Source: Conchiformibius steedae (GTDB taxonomy: Bacteria; Pseudomonadota; Gammaproteobacteria; Burkholderiales; Neisseriaceae). From it: a DNA stretch of 64,000 bases. Shown in pieces: positions 27,158-36,169 of this stretch (its first letter is position 1; every line of letters starts with the position of its first letter). The stretch covers positions 1,763,749 through 1,827,748 of the forward strand of contig NZ_CP059563.1 in NCBI RefSeq assembly GCF_014054725.1, given 5' to 3'. A program made the position numbers and the translations under genes. Below the pieces are notes generated by a model. The model saw only the letters and a program-made list of their open reading frames with translations, was not told where the DNA came from and did not search any database.

Positions 27158-28627
27158 TCAAAACTGTTTTGCTGCTTCAATAAACAGGCGGTTTTTTTGG
27201 TAGTTGTACAAGGCTTGGTTGCTGCGGTTGCGCTGGTGGCTCCAAATCAGGCGCGGGGTAATGCCCAACCAGTGAATTTTGCGGTGCCACAAGGCGGTTT
27301 GTACGCCGTATTCGCGGTTTTTTTGTGCGCTGTTGAAAAAATTGGGGGCGAGATAACGTTTGTGCGCGTAATTAACGGTAATGCGGGTGGACAAGCCTTT
27401 GCCCCATTCCTGACCCCAACCTGCGCGAATGCCGCTGCGGTTGTAGGAATCGTCACGGTCGCGGGTACGCACACGGGTGTGGTCCAGCCCGCCAAACCAG
27501 TATTGTCGCGCCCCTGGTAGGTAAGACATGGTGGTGGAGGCAAACAGGGTGCGTCCGTTTAAATGCGGGCGGTTGCGGTAGTGCTGACGGCTGTATTCGG
27601 CTGCCACACTGCCCTGCCAGTGCGGGGACAAGCGGTGCGAGGCTTCCACACCCACGCCGCTGCTGTGTGAAAAACGTTTCAGTTTTTCATTTTTTTTGTT
27701 GCCGCCCGCATACCAAGTATGCTCAAAAAACGGCAACAGGGCAATGCTGCTGCGGGCATTCTGAAAACCGCCACCCACGCTGGCACGCGCAGTCAGTTCA
27801 TTGTATTTTTTGTTATTCCAAAAATATTTGCCATTGGTGTCAAAACGCACTTCGCCAAACGCGCCCTTACCGCCAATCCATTTTTTAGCAGCATTGGCAG
27901 ACAGGGCAATGCCGTTGCCTGATTCGGGTGGGTCGGTGCGGAAGCCGTTGCCCAAATCGGGATTTTTGGGGGCGTTGTTGATGTTTTTGTCGTTTAAATA
28001 GGTAATGCCACCACCAAACTGCCACGGACTGCCACGGCGGATGGCATCTAAATATTGGTCAATTTGCGCGTGCAGGGCATCGGGCAAAGCACTTTCGCTG
28101 CGTAAACGGCGGAATTGGTCTTCTGCTGCTTCAAACTGCTTGTCTTCAAACAATGCCGCTGCCAATTGCAAACGCACCATCAGCAATTCGGGCTGCTCCG
28201 ACAATACTGCGCGGTAGTGGCGCACCGCCTGACGGTACTGCCCGTTATAACGCGCCGAAACCGCCGCCGCCCAATGTTCCAAAACGGTTTCACGCACCGA
28301 ATCGGGCAAACGGCGGTAAATCGGCAGCAAAATATCAATGTGTTCGCCACGGTTGTGCAACAACGCCGCCATCATCGCCCGCACCAACAAATCAGGGCGT
28401 TTTAACAGATCATCGGGGCTGATTTCCAAAGTGGTATCGCCTGCCGCCGCCGCAGGCGTATTGGCATTCGGCATCACCACAGGCGCAACCTCTGGACGGT
28501 GTTCGTCCTGCACACGGCGGTCGTTGAGCTGTTTTTGTACCGCTTCGGGCGCATCGGCAGCCGCTGCCAAGGGCAACAGCCACACAGCACAGCACAACGC
28601 CATCGCCCATCTGATAAACTTCTTCAT
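27158..28627 (-). CDS. slam: Slam: surface lipoprotein assembly modulator (DUF560)
   Basis: 489-residue outer-membrane protein that moves surface lipoproteins such as LbpB and TbpB across the outer membrane. A signal peptide (K-K-F-I-R-W-A-M-A-L-C-C-A-V-W-L-L-P-L-A-A-A-A) precedes a periplasmic TPR domain (about residues 70-200, with Y-N-G-Q-Y-R-Q-A-V-R-H-Y and F-E-A-A-E-D-Q-F-R-R-L-R) and a C-terminal beta-barrel of about 280 residues rich in alternating aromatic residues, ending in A-A-K-Q-F. The ATG at 28627 is six bases after AGGA. It directly follows lbpA, with a 67-base gap, so its client is most likely LbpB. Confidence 0.93.
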   Translation of the reverse strand: MKKFIRWAMALCCAVWLLPLAAAADAPEAVQKQLNDRRVQDEHRPEVAPVVMPNANTPAAAAGDTTLEISPDDLLKRPDLLVRAMMAALLHNRGEHIDILLPIYRRLPDSVRETVLEHWAAAVSARYNGQYRQAVRHYRAVLSEQPELLMVRLQLAAALFEDKQFEAAEDQFRRLRSESALPDALHAQIDQYLDAIRRGSPWQFGGGITYLNDKNINNAPKNPDLGNGFRTDPPESGNGIALSANAAKKWIGGKGAFGEVRFDTNGKYFWNNKKYNELTARASVGGGFQNARSSIALLPFFEHTWYAGGNKKNEKLKRFSHSSGVGVEASHRLSPHWQGSVAAEYSRQHYRNRPHLNGRTLFASTTMSYLPGARQYWFGGLDHTRVRTRDRDDSYNRSGIRAGWGQEWGKGLSTRITVNYAHKRYLAPNFFNSAQKNREYGVQTALWHRKIHWLGITPRLIWSHQRNRSNQALYNYQKNRLFIEAAKQF

Positions 28628-28694
28628 CATCAATCCTTTATTTTCAATATACAAAAACAAATCGGGGCAAACGCCCCGAAATGCCTTCCAATTA

Positions 28695-31517
28695 TTAGAA
28701 CTTCATTTCCACCGAAACGGCAAAATTGCGTCCCGGCGCGGCATAACGCGCATAATTTCCGCCTTCAGCGTGACGGTTTACCGCGCCCGCCGAAGTCTGC
28801 CGCAAGGCTTCCCACGTTACATAACGGTAATTCGCCAGATTATATACCGAACCGCGCAAGGTCAGGTTTTTATAAGGGCTGTAATACGCAGAAACATCAA
28901 CCGTTTTCCAAGCCTTTGACGAAAAAGCCGAACCCGCTTTATTAATTCGCCCCGTACCGCCTTGGTAATAAGTCCGCAATTCATCAGGATTTTTGGGTTT
29001 GGAATAGGTAAAGTTCAAATTTGCGCCCCATTTTTTCTCGGGGTGGTCGTAGCCCAAGCCCAAAATATAGCGTGACGGCTGCACCGTATCCAATAAATAG
29101 CTTTCCACAAACGCCAAATCAGGACGGTTTTTCACCGATTTGGGCTTAATGCGGTTAAACGCAACCGTAGCATACAGCCCGTCAGGGATTTTGTCCCACA
29201 CACCGTTGCCGTCCAAACGCCCTGCAATATTCACGCCTTTTAAGCGCACGTCTTGGGCATTACGGTAGTTGACCAAACCCAGTTTTAATTCGGGGTCGTA
29301 TTTTTCCGACACCGCAATCAAACCGCGATAACGGTTGTCAAACTGGGTCAGTTCCAACGTGCCTGCTGCACCTTTCAGCGTTAAACCCCATTCGTGGTTT
29401 AAAGATTTTTCGGGGACAACTTCGGTAGGGCGGTGGAATTTGTCGTCTTTTCCCTGTTCATGCCCCGGTAAGCGGTAGCCAAACAGCTCTTGAAAACTGG
29501 GTACACGGTAGCCGCTGGACGCACGGTAAGACAAAGCGATGTTTGCCGTAGGTTTCACCACCAAGCCCGTGTTCCAAGACCAGTTGCGGAAGCTGTTGCT
29601 GGCAGTCCATTTGTCGGACGAACGGAAACGGTGGCGGTCGTAGCGCACGCCCAAGCCCACATCCACATATTGTCCAAACGAAATATTGTTGCGTAATCCG
29701 AAAAAGGCATTATGCCCGTTGATGCGCCGTTTGCCGCAGGCATAGAAGGACGACAGGTTTTGTTGGCAGTAATCCACATGAGACACCGATTCGCCCACTT
29801 TACGGTACAGATAAGGGGTTTCAAACGCGCCGTTGCCCCTGCGCCCTGGCACATGTACTAATTCATATTCACGCGCTGCCACATCGCTTTCGTAACGGTT
29901 GCGGTTCAGCACCGATTCAAAACGGTCCACACCCACGCTGGCACTCAAACGGTTGCGTACCGCGCCCCATTTCAGCTCTTTCCCTACGTCCAAACGCAGC
30001 AGGTGATGGCGTTCGGAATAGCGGTTGGCATCGGTGTGGTTGTACGAGCCTGCTTTGTCGGCAGTGGCACGGCAGTTTTTATCTACAGTGGGATATTCGC
30101 TGCAATAGCGTTTTTCCAAGGTATTGTCAATGCGGATGTTTTGATGGTCAAAACTGAGCTGCGCAGTATCCAGTGCGCTATCTTTATCGGAATTGTTGTA
30201 ACGGTAAAACACGCCCCAACGTTGTTTTCTATGTTTTTCATCAACATATTGGGTGCGCGACCACTGCAAACCCGTTCCCCCTTCGGCAACCAAACCATCT
30301 AAATAACGTCCGCCACGGTACACACCGCCTGCCAGTCCAAAATATTCGCGGTTGGCAAGGGTAACGGGATAAAAAGTGGGCAAACTCATGTCGCGGGTGT
30401 CGTAACGCTGTACGGTGTTTTCGTACACGGTACCAACACTGTGGCGCGGACTAAAACGGTAAGCACCACGCGCCAGCCACGAACCTGTGCGATAGGTCAG
30501 CGGGTCGGGCAACACGCGCCCTGGACCTGTGTAATCAGACGCGCTCACACGCTCGGTAATGTGTTGGGTTTTGTCCAGCCACTGCTGCTGTTTGGCAGTG
30601 GGATTGCTCAAGGCTTCTACGGGCTTGAGTGCATTGCTTACCACGGCTCTGGCTTTGGGCGTACAGTTAAAATCGGGGCATTCGTCTTCTAAAATAAAAT
30701 ATTCGGTACTGCGTTTAAAACCGTCGCCATCTGCATAACGGTGGTCGTATTCGTTGGGATAACCACCCAAACGGGTAATTTGGTAAACGGTGCTGTTTAC
30801 TGCGTCTTTATGCGGGCGGATGGCTTCGCCGCGACGGGTGGTGTATTGCAACAGTCCTTCCCAAGCACCCTGACGGAACGCACCACCTAAAGACTTGACC
30901 CATTGGCGGTTTTTGCTGCTGTAAGCGGTTTTTGCCTGTACGCCCCAGTTTTTGCCCGCGCCAATCAAATCCTCGGCTTCTTTGGTGCGGAAACCCACCG
31001 CGCCGCCCAAAGAACCGCTGCCGTATTCAGACGAACTTGCGCCTTTGCTGATTTCCACCGAAGCGATGTTTTCGTACTCCACTTCGTTAATCGCACCACT
31101 ACCCGGACGCGCCCCCTGAACGGCATAAGACTGCACTTGGGCGATACCGTCCACTGTGGTGGCAACGCGGTTTTTGTCCACCCCGCGAATGGAATAACCC
31201 GAACTGGCACCGCGCCCCTGTTCCACCACCGCCACACCGGGGTCGTAACGCACCAAGTCGCGGATATCAATAACTTGCTGCTTGTTTAAGGTTTCGCTGC
31301 TTTTGATAATTTTGCCCAAGCCGGTCACGTCTTTTTCGCGGCGGTGGGTACGCACACGCTTACCCACGCCTTGCAATGATTTCAAGGTTTGCCCTTGGTC
31401 TGCTTCATCGGCAGCTTTAGGCTTATCGGCAGCAAAGACATTGCCGCACAACAGCATACCCAACACCACACACAGGCTGCGATGGCGGAACGGAACAGAT
31501 AAATAATTAGAATTCAT
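28695..31517 (-). CDS. lbpA: Lactoferrin-binding protein A, TonB-dependent receptor
   Basis: 940-residue outer-membrane receptor that takes iron from host lactoferrin using TonB energy. A signal peptide ends at about residue 29 (F-A-A-D); the plug has T-G-L-G-K-I-I-K-S-S-E-T-L-N-K and R-Y-D-P-G-V-A-V-V-E-Q-G; the protein ends in R-Y-A-A-P-G-R-N-F-A-V-S-V-E-M-K-F. Several stretches match neisserial LbpA rather than TbpA: Y-N-R-I-K-P-K-S-V-x-N-R-P, Q-P-S-R-Y-x-L-G, Y-S-K-x-K-N-P-D-E-L, and Y-R-A-S-S-G-x-R-x-P-S-F-Q-E-L-F-G. It starts 24 bases after lbpB. TbpA is the main alternative call. Confidence 0.88.
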   Translation of the reverse strand: MNSNYLSVPFRHRSLCVVLGMLLCGNVFAADKPKAADEADQGQTLKSLQGVGKRVRTHRREKDVTGLGKIIKSSETLNKQQVIDIRDLVRYDPGVAVVEQGRGASSGYSIRGVDKNRVATTVDGIAQVQSYAVQGARPGSGAINEVEYENIASVEISKGASSSEYGSGSLGGAVGFRTKEAEDLIGAGKNWGVQAKTAYSSKNRQWVKSLGGAFRQGAWEGLLQYTTRRGEAIRPHKDAVNSTVYQITRLGGYPNEYDHRYADGDGFKRSTEYFILEDECPDFNCTPKARAVVSNALKPVEALSNPTAKQQQWLDKTQHITERVSASDYTGPGRVLPDPLTYRTGSWLARGAYRFSPRHSVGTVYENTVQRYDTRDMSLPTFYPVTLANREYFGLAGGVYRGGRYLDGLVAEGGTGLQWSRTQYVDEKHRKQRWGVFYRYNNSDKDSALDTAQLSFDHQNIRIDNTLEKRYCSEYPTVDKNCRATADKAGSYNHTDANRYSERHHLLRLDVGKELKWGAVRNRLSASVGVDRFESVLNRNRYESDVAAREYELVHVPGRRGNGAFETPYLYRKVGESVSHVDYCQQNLSSFYACGKRRINGHNAFFGLRNNISFGQYVDVGLGVRYDRHRFRSSDKWTASNSFRNWSWNTGLVVKPTANIALSYRASSGYRVPSFQELFGYRLPGHEQGKDDKFHRPTEVVPEKSLNHEWGLTLKGAAGTLELTQFDNRYRGLIAVSEKYDPELKLGLVNYRNAQDVRLKGVNIAGRLDGNGVWDKIPDGLYATVAFNRIKPKSVKNRPDLAFVESYLLDTVQPSRYILGLGYDHPEKKWGANLNFTYSKPKNPDELRTYYQGGTGRINKAGSAFSSKAWKTVDVSAYYSPYKNLTLRGSVYNLANYRYVTWEALRQTSAGAVNRHAEGGNYARYAAPGRNFAVSVEMKF

Positions 31518-31541
31518 GGCATCATACTCTTGCTTGATTCT

Positions 31542-33662
31542 TTATTGCGCCGTGCTTTGACGTTTGCCGCCAAAAACCGCACCTGCTTTGTGTTCGTCAC
31601 TGAAAAACGACCCGCCCAATTCAGACGCTTTTGGACCATAAAAACCGCCTTTTACGGGAATGTCGCCAAACAGCAAGCGGGGGCTGCCGCCTTCACGACC
31701 GGGGTCCAACACCACGCCATCGGAATGGGTGCGCACCGTACCCGCAAAGCCGTTGCCTTTCACATCGGCATCAATGAAGAAAGCGGGACGCACGCCGTTG
31801 TGTTCGGTTAAAGTGCCGCTTAAAGTTTTGGCACCAAAATCCACTTGAAAATCGGCTTTGCTGTCGGCACGCCCGTTGCCCGGCAGGGTGCGCCATGCCA
31901 AATCTTTATTGGTAAAACCTTCCCAAGTCCCCAAATAACGGGCTTGACCGTTTTGCGGCATATCGGCACTGCGGGTGCGCTCGCCCTGAATAAACAGGAA
32001 CGAACCATAAGGCGCACCGCTAAACGCCAAGCTGTCTTCGGCAGGATTATCCACCAGTTTGGGTGTGTCGCCCTCTTCGCCTTCGTCTTCGCCCTCTTCC
32101 GAATCGCCGCCGCTGCTGTCGTTGGCGGCGGTATCGGTACTGCCGTTATCACCTGCAACGGCGGTGTTATCGCCCTTATCGTTGTCAGAAGATGTGGCGT
32201 TATCGGTTGAGCTGTTGTTTTCGGCGGTATCGCTGCCCTCGCCTTCATCCAACCCTTCGCCCTCGTCAAATTCTTCGTCTTCCTCTTCCTCATCGTCTTC
32301 TTTGGGCGGGTCGTCGCCTGCCAATTTGGATTTGCTGACGCTGCCGAATTTCAAATAATCCAAATTGGCGCAACACACGGTCACTTTCACGGTGCGCCCC
32401 GAATCCAAAGTGATTTCGCGACTGGTTAGGAACTTACCATCTTCGGGCAACAGCGACAGGGTTTTGCCTTCCAATACCAATTTGTCGGCACTACCGAAAT
32501 TGGGCATGGGCTGGCGCAACACGGGGTGGTCGCCATCGCGGTTAATTTGGTAGGCATCCATCACTTTTTCGGTTTCGGCGGGATTTTGCTGTTTGGCGGC
32601 AAACACGCCAAACAGGGTGTTGTCGTCCGTTAAAAATTTACCCGCCAATTCTTGGGCATTCCCGCCGTAAAAACCGCCTTCCAACAGCGCGGAATCGGAT
32701 TTGAACAGCAGGTTTTTCGGATTTTGCTTGTCCGCTGCCGTGGCTTTGCCGCTAAAACGGTTGTTTTGAATGGTGGCATCAATGGTGTAGCGGGTTTTTA
32801 ATTCGGCTGGTGATTCGCCCCTGCGTGTCCACGGACGGTATTTGAGTGTGCCCGTTAATTTTTTATTGGCAAAATCGGCGGTAAATTCGCTGACGTGTTC
32901 GCGTCCGCGCCAGCCCAAATCGGGCGATTCGGCGGTGGCGGTTTCGGCAAACGAAGTCGCACCCACGCTGTCGCCGTAGCCCAACCAAAAGCCCAATGCG
33001 CCGCCGCCGCCATACACATGGCAACCCGTATTGTTACAATAAGTATCGCGGGCGCGTTTGGCATCGCTAACAAATTCCCAATGTCCTGTGTAGTTTACGG
33101 TTTTGCCTACAGGCAGGGCTTGGGCGGGATTGCGTCCCTGATAAAAAATATAGCCGTCTACACCTTCGCGCAATAAACCTGCTGATTCTTCGCCTTTGGA
33201 ACGGTGAAAGTCGCTGAAAATATAGCCCGCATGCACAAATTCGTAACCGCGTTGGGCGGGATTAGACACATCAATCCGCACGCCTTCCTGACGTTTTGCC
33301 AAATCGGCAGCATGGGGCGCAGCGGTAATGTCGGTGGGGTGTAAGGCTTTAAGGTCTTGGGGGTTTAAGGGCAGATATTCTTCTACTTGTTTGCCATCGG
33401 GAAGCAGTTTTTTATCGGCATCGTAACGCGAAACATTGCGGCGCGGAATCGGCATGCTGTAGCCCAAAGCGGGTTTCATGATGCCCTCGGCTTCCTGCGG
33501 CAAGACTTTAGGCGGGGTGGTTTCGTCTTTTTCGGTGGCAACGGGTTCTTTGAATTCGGGATTGACCACAGTAACGGGCTGAACGTCAAAACTGCCGCCG
33601 CCAGCACAGGCAGCAAGCAACAGGCACATAGCCACAGCAGACGGGCGAAAGGCGGATTTCAT
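31542..33662 (-). CDS. lbpB: Lactoferrin-binding protein B, surface lipoprotein
   Basis: 706-residue bilobed surface lipoprotein that captures host lactoferrin for LbpA. The lipobox L-L-A-A-C gives lipidation at Cys19, and G-G-G after it is a typical surface-export tail. Both lobes repeat handle and barrel motifs (G-F-Y-G-x-x-A-x-E-L-A/G-G, then F-G-V-F-A and G-A-V-F-G-G). A strongly acidic Asp/Glu/Ser/Gly-rich stretch at about residues 450-535 is the hallmark of LbpB and is absent from TbpB; T-V-C-C before it also fits LbpB. The ATG at 33662 follows GAGAGGAA by about eight bases. First gene of lbpB-lbpA-slam. Confidence 0.9.
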   Translation of the reverse strand: MKSAFRPSAVAMCLLLAACAGGGSFDVQPVTVVNPEFKEPVATEKDETTPPKVLPQEAEGIMKPALGYSMPIPRRNVSRYDADKKLLPDGKQVEEYLPLNPQDLKALHPTDITAAPHAADLAKRQEGVRIDVSNPAQRGYEFVHAGYIFSDFHRSKGEESAGLLREGVDGYIFYQGRNPAQALPVGKTVNYTGHWEFVSDAKRARDTYCNNTGCHVYGGGGALGFWLGYGDSVGATSFAETATAESPDLGWRGREHVSEFTADFANKKLTGTLKYRPWTRRGESPAELKTRYTIDATIQNNRFSGKATAADKQNPKNLLFKSDSALLEGGFYGGNAQELAGKFLTDDNTLFGVFAAKQQNPAETEKVMDAYQINRDGDHPVLRQPMPNFGSADKLVLEGKTLSLLPEDGKFLTSREITLDSGRTVKVTVCCANLDYLKFGSVSKSKLAGDDPPKEDDEEEEDEEFDEGEGLDEGEGSDTAENNSSTDNATSSDNDKGDNTAVAGDNGSTDTAANDSSGGDSEEGEDEGEEGDTPKLVDNPAEDSLAFSGAPYGSFLFIQGERTRSADMPQNGQARYLGTWEGFTNKDLAWRTLPGNGRADSKADFQVDFGAKTLSGTLTEHNGVRPAFFIDADVKGNGFAGTVRTHSDGVVLDPGREGGSPRLLFGDIPVKGGFYGPKASELGGSFFSDEHKAGAVFGGKRQSTAQ

Positions 33663-33756
33663 CGACATTTCCTCTCGGGTTGAAAAATCCCGCCCGAAAC
33701 GGCGGGACAACGGCGGCAGCCCCTTAAATATCCATTTACTTCAAACCATACAGATA

Positions 33757-33811
33757 CTTATCTTAACAAAGCAGCTATCCGTCAAAACTATTGAAAATCA
33801 TTCCTAATTGC
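33757..33811 (-). promoter_or_regulatory. Promoter of lbpB-lbpA-slam with a possible Fur site
   Basis: On the minus strand TTGACG (33780-33785) and GATAAG (33757-33762) are 17 bases apart. Just upstream, 33793-33811 matches about 11 of 19 bases of the Fur box palindrome GATAATGATAATCATTATC, with ATCATT and AATTGC halves. Iron repression is expected for a lactoferrin receptor but the match is only moderate. The rest of the 308-base gap to dinG holds a TATAAA at 33939-33944 that could serve dinG, and nothing else recognised. Confidence 0.45.
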
Positions 33812-33970
33812 GAATGTAACACATTTTCCATCAGCGTGCAAAAAACCGTTTAATTATGTAAAGCCTGTTGCAAAATTACTTTCTACCCCAAAACGCATCC
33901 GCACCGCCCAAATGCCATAGCCAAGCCAACTGGAGGGCTATAAAATGCGCCTTTTGCCGACTGCCCTGCC

Positions 33971-36106
33971 ATGCTCACCGATTTGGAAAAAAACGCCATC
34001 CGCGACCACTACCGCACCCTCGCCGAAAACCTGCCCCATTTCCGCCCCCGCGCCGCCCAACGCGAAATGCTGGCAGCCGTTGCCAACGCCTTTGCCCGCA
34101 GCCTGCCCGCCCATTCAGACGGCACATTTCCCCCGCGTGAAGGCGAAAGCATTGCCGTGATTGAAGGACCGACAGGCGTAGGCAAAAGTTTGGCGTATCT
34201 GCTGGCAGGCGCGGTGCTGGCGCAAACACGCAGCAAACGGCTGGTGGTGTCCAGTGCCACGGTGGCGCTGCAAGAACAACTGGTGGGGCGCGATTTGCCC
34301 TTGTTGGCAGAAAAAAGCGGTTTGGACATCCGTTTTGCGCTGGCAAAAGGGCGCGGACGTTACCTTTGCCCGTACAAACTCTACCGCCTAACCCAACACC
34401 CCGAACAATCCGCGCTATTTACCTTTGACCCCGCTTTGCTGTCCGACAGCAAACCCACGCCCCGCGACAACGCCCTGTTAAAAGAATGGGCTGATGCCTT
34501 TGCCGCACGCCGTTTTGACGGCGACCGCGACACTTGGACAGGCGAAATGTCCGAACCCGTATGGATGCGCGTTGCCAGCAGCCATCAAGACTGCTTAAAA
34601 AGCAGTTGCCCCAACCGCGCCGAATGCCCGTTTTTTCTGGCGCGGGAAAGTTTGGATAATGTTGATGTGATTGTTGCCAATCACGATTTACTGATGGCAG
34701 ACATCAATATGGGTGGCGGCGTGATTCTGCCCGAACCCGAACAAAGTTTTTACTGCATAGACGAAGCCCATCACCTTCCTAAAAAAGCGTTAATGCGTTT
34801 TGCAGCAGAACATTCTTGGAAACAGGCTTTGTGGCTGGTGGACAAACTGCCCCAGTTAAGCGCGAAAATCACCGCTGTTTGCGATAAAGATGCTTTGGCG
34901 GATTTGGCAGACGATGCCGCTTTGGCATTGGGCGAATGTTGGGACGAATGGCAGGCGCGTTTGCCTGCTGTAGAAGAACTGACCCCACAGCCAGACGGAC
35001 ACGAAAGCGTGTGGCTGTGGCAAGACGGCGATATTCCCGATGGTTGGCAAGATTTGGTGGGCAACAGCTTTACCGCTTCCCACACACTGTTAAAACACAT
35101 TCATGCCCTGCGCGATGCCTTGTTGGCAGCGCGGCGCGAAAAAGATGCCGATACCTTTCAGATTGACCGTTTGTCGGTAGAATTCGGCGCACTGACGGCA
35201 CAGGCAGAACAAATCGCCGCTGTGTGGGCGCAAATGGCAACACAACGCGCCGATGAAAACCAAGCCCCTACCGCCAAATGGATTACCGCCCACACACACA
35301 ACGGCAAAACCGAATGGCAGTTTTGCGCCAGCCCCATCAGCGCCGCCACGCAGTTGGCAAACGGATTATGGAAACGCGCTGCGGGCGCGGTGCTGACTTC
35401 CGCCACCTTACGCAGCTTGGGCGTGTTTGATTTGCTGTTACGACAAACAGGTTTAAATTGGTTTCCAAAGGTGCAAACGCTGGCATTGGCAAGCCCGTTT
35501 GATTTTGCCAAACAGGGCGAATTATACATTCCGCCGTTGTCGGTCAGCCCCAAAGACCCCGCCGCCCACACCGAAGCCGTTGCCGAATGGTTACCCAAGC
35601 TGATAGACCCCGATGCTGCAGTCGGTACGCTGGTGCTGTTTTCCTCGCGGCGGCAAATGCAGGACGTTGCCCTGCGCCTGCCCGAATCCCACTTGCCCTA
35701 TCTGCTGATGCAGGGCGAACACAGCAAATCCGCGCTGCTGGCACAACACCATCAGGCATTGGCAGAAGGCAAAGCCAGCATTATTTTTGGTTTGGACAGC
35801 TTTGCCGAAGGCTTGGATTTACCGGGGATTGCCTGCGTTCATGTGATTATCGCCAAACTGCCGTTTTCCATTCCCGACCACCCGATAGACCAAACCCAAA
35901 ACCGCTGGATTGAACAACGCGGCGGTCGTCCGTTTATGGAAATCACCGTCCCCGAAGCCAGCGTAAAACTGGTACAGGCAGTAGGCAGGCTGATTCGCAC
36001 CGAAAGCGATTACGGGCGCGTGACCATTTTAGACAACCGCGTACTGACCCATGCCTACGGACGACAAATGCTGGCGTGTTTGCCGCCGTTCCGCCGCATT
36101 GCCTAA
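33971..36106 (+). CDS. dinG: DinG/Rad3-type iron-sulfur DNA helicase
   Basis: 711-residue 5'-3' superfamily 2 helicase that unwinds R-loops and other replication barriers. Walker A is in E-G-P-T-G-V-G-K-S (about residues 65-73); the four Fe-S cysteines are in G-R-Y-L-C-P-Y-K-L and D-C-L-K-S-S-C-P-N-R-A-E-C-P; the DEAH box is F-Y-C-I-D-E-A-H-H; motifs V and VI are F-A-E-G-L-D-L-P-G and Q-A-V-G-R-L-I-R. Length and motifs equal E. coli DinG. Start at 33971 (M-L-T-D-L-E-K); no strong ribosome site. Single-gene unit facing pyk. Confidence 0.93.
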   Translation: MLTDLEKNAIRDHYRTLAENLPHFRPRAAQREMLAAVANAFARSLPAHSDGTFPPREGESIAVIEGPTGVGKSLAYLLAGAVLAQTRSKRLVVSSATVALQEQLVGRDLPLLAEKSGLDIRFALAKGRGRYLCPYKLYRLTQHPEQSALFTFDPALLSDSKPTPRDNALLKEWADAFAARRFDGDRDTWTGEMSEPVWMRVASSHQDCLKSSCPNRAECPFFLARESLDNVDVIVANHDLLMADINMGGGVILPEPEQSFYCIDEAHHLPKKALMRFAAEHSWKQALWLVDKLPQLSAKITAVCDKDALADLADDAALALGECWDEWQARLPAVEELTPQPDGHESVWLWQDGDIPDGWQDLVGNSFTASHTLLKHIHALRDALLAARREKDADTFQIDRLSVEFGALTAQAEQIAAVWAQMATQRADENQAPTAKWITAHTHNGKTEWQFCASPISAATQLANGLWKRAAGAVLTSATLRSLGVFDLLLRQTGLNWFPKVQTLALASPFDFAKQGELYIPPLSVSPKDPAAHTEAVAEWLPKLIDPDAAVGTLVLFSSRRQMQDVALRLPESHLPYLLMQGEHSKSALLAQHHQALAEGKASIIFGLDSFAEGLDLPGIACVHVIIAKLPFSIPDHPIDQTQNRWIEQRGGRPFMEITVPEASVKLVQAVGRLIRTESDYGRVTILDNRVLTHAYGRQMLACLPPFRRIA

Positions 36107-36111
36107 ACCAA

Positions 36112-36150
36112 AACGGACAAGATTTCTGCAAATCTTGTCCGTTGTTTTTT
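36112..36150 (+). terminator. Terminator between convergent dinG and pyk
   Basis: AACGGACAAGATTT pairs with AAATCTTGTCCGTT, a 14-bp stem with a small loop, then GTTTTTT. On the minus strand there is no comparable T-run, so it mainly serves dinG. Confidence 0.88.
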
Positions 36151-36169
36151 CAAATTTCAATCAACAACA

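Noticed and set aside
28695..33662. Transferrin receptor tbpBA
   Set aside because: LbpA-specific stretches and the acidic tract in the B protein fit the lactoferrin receptor better.
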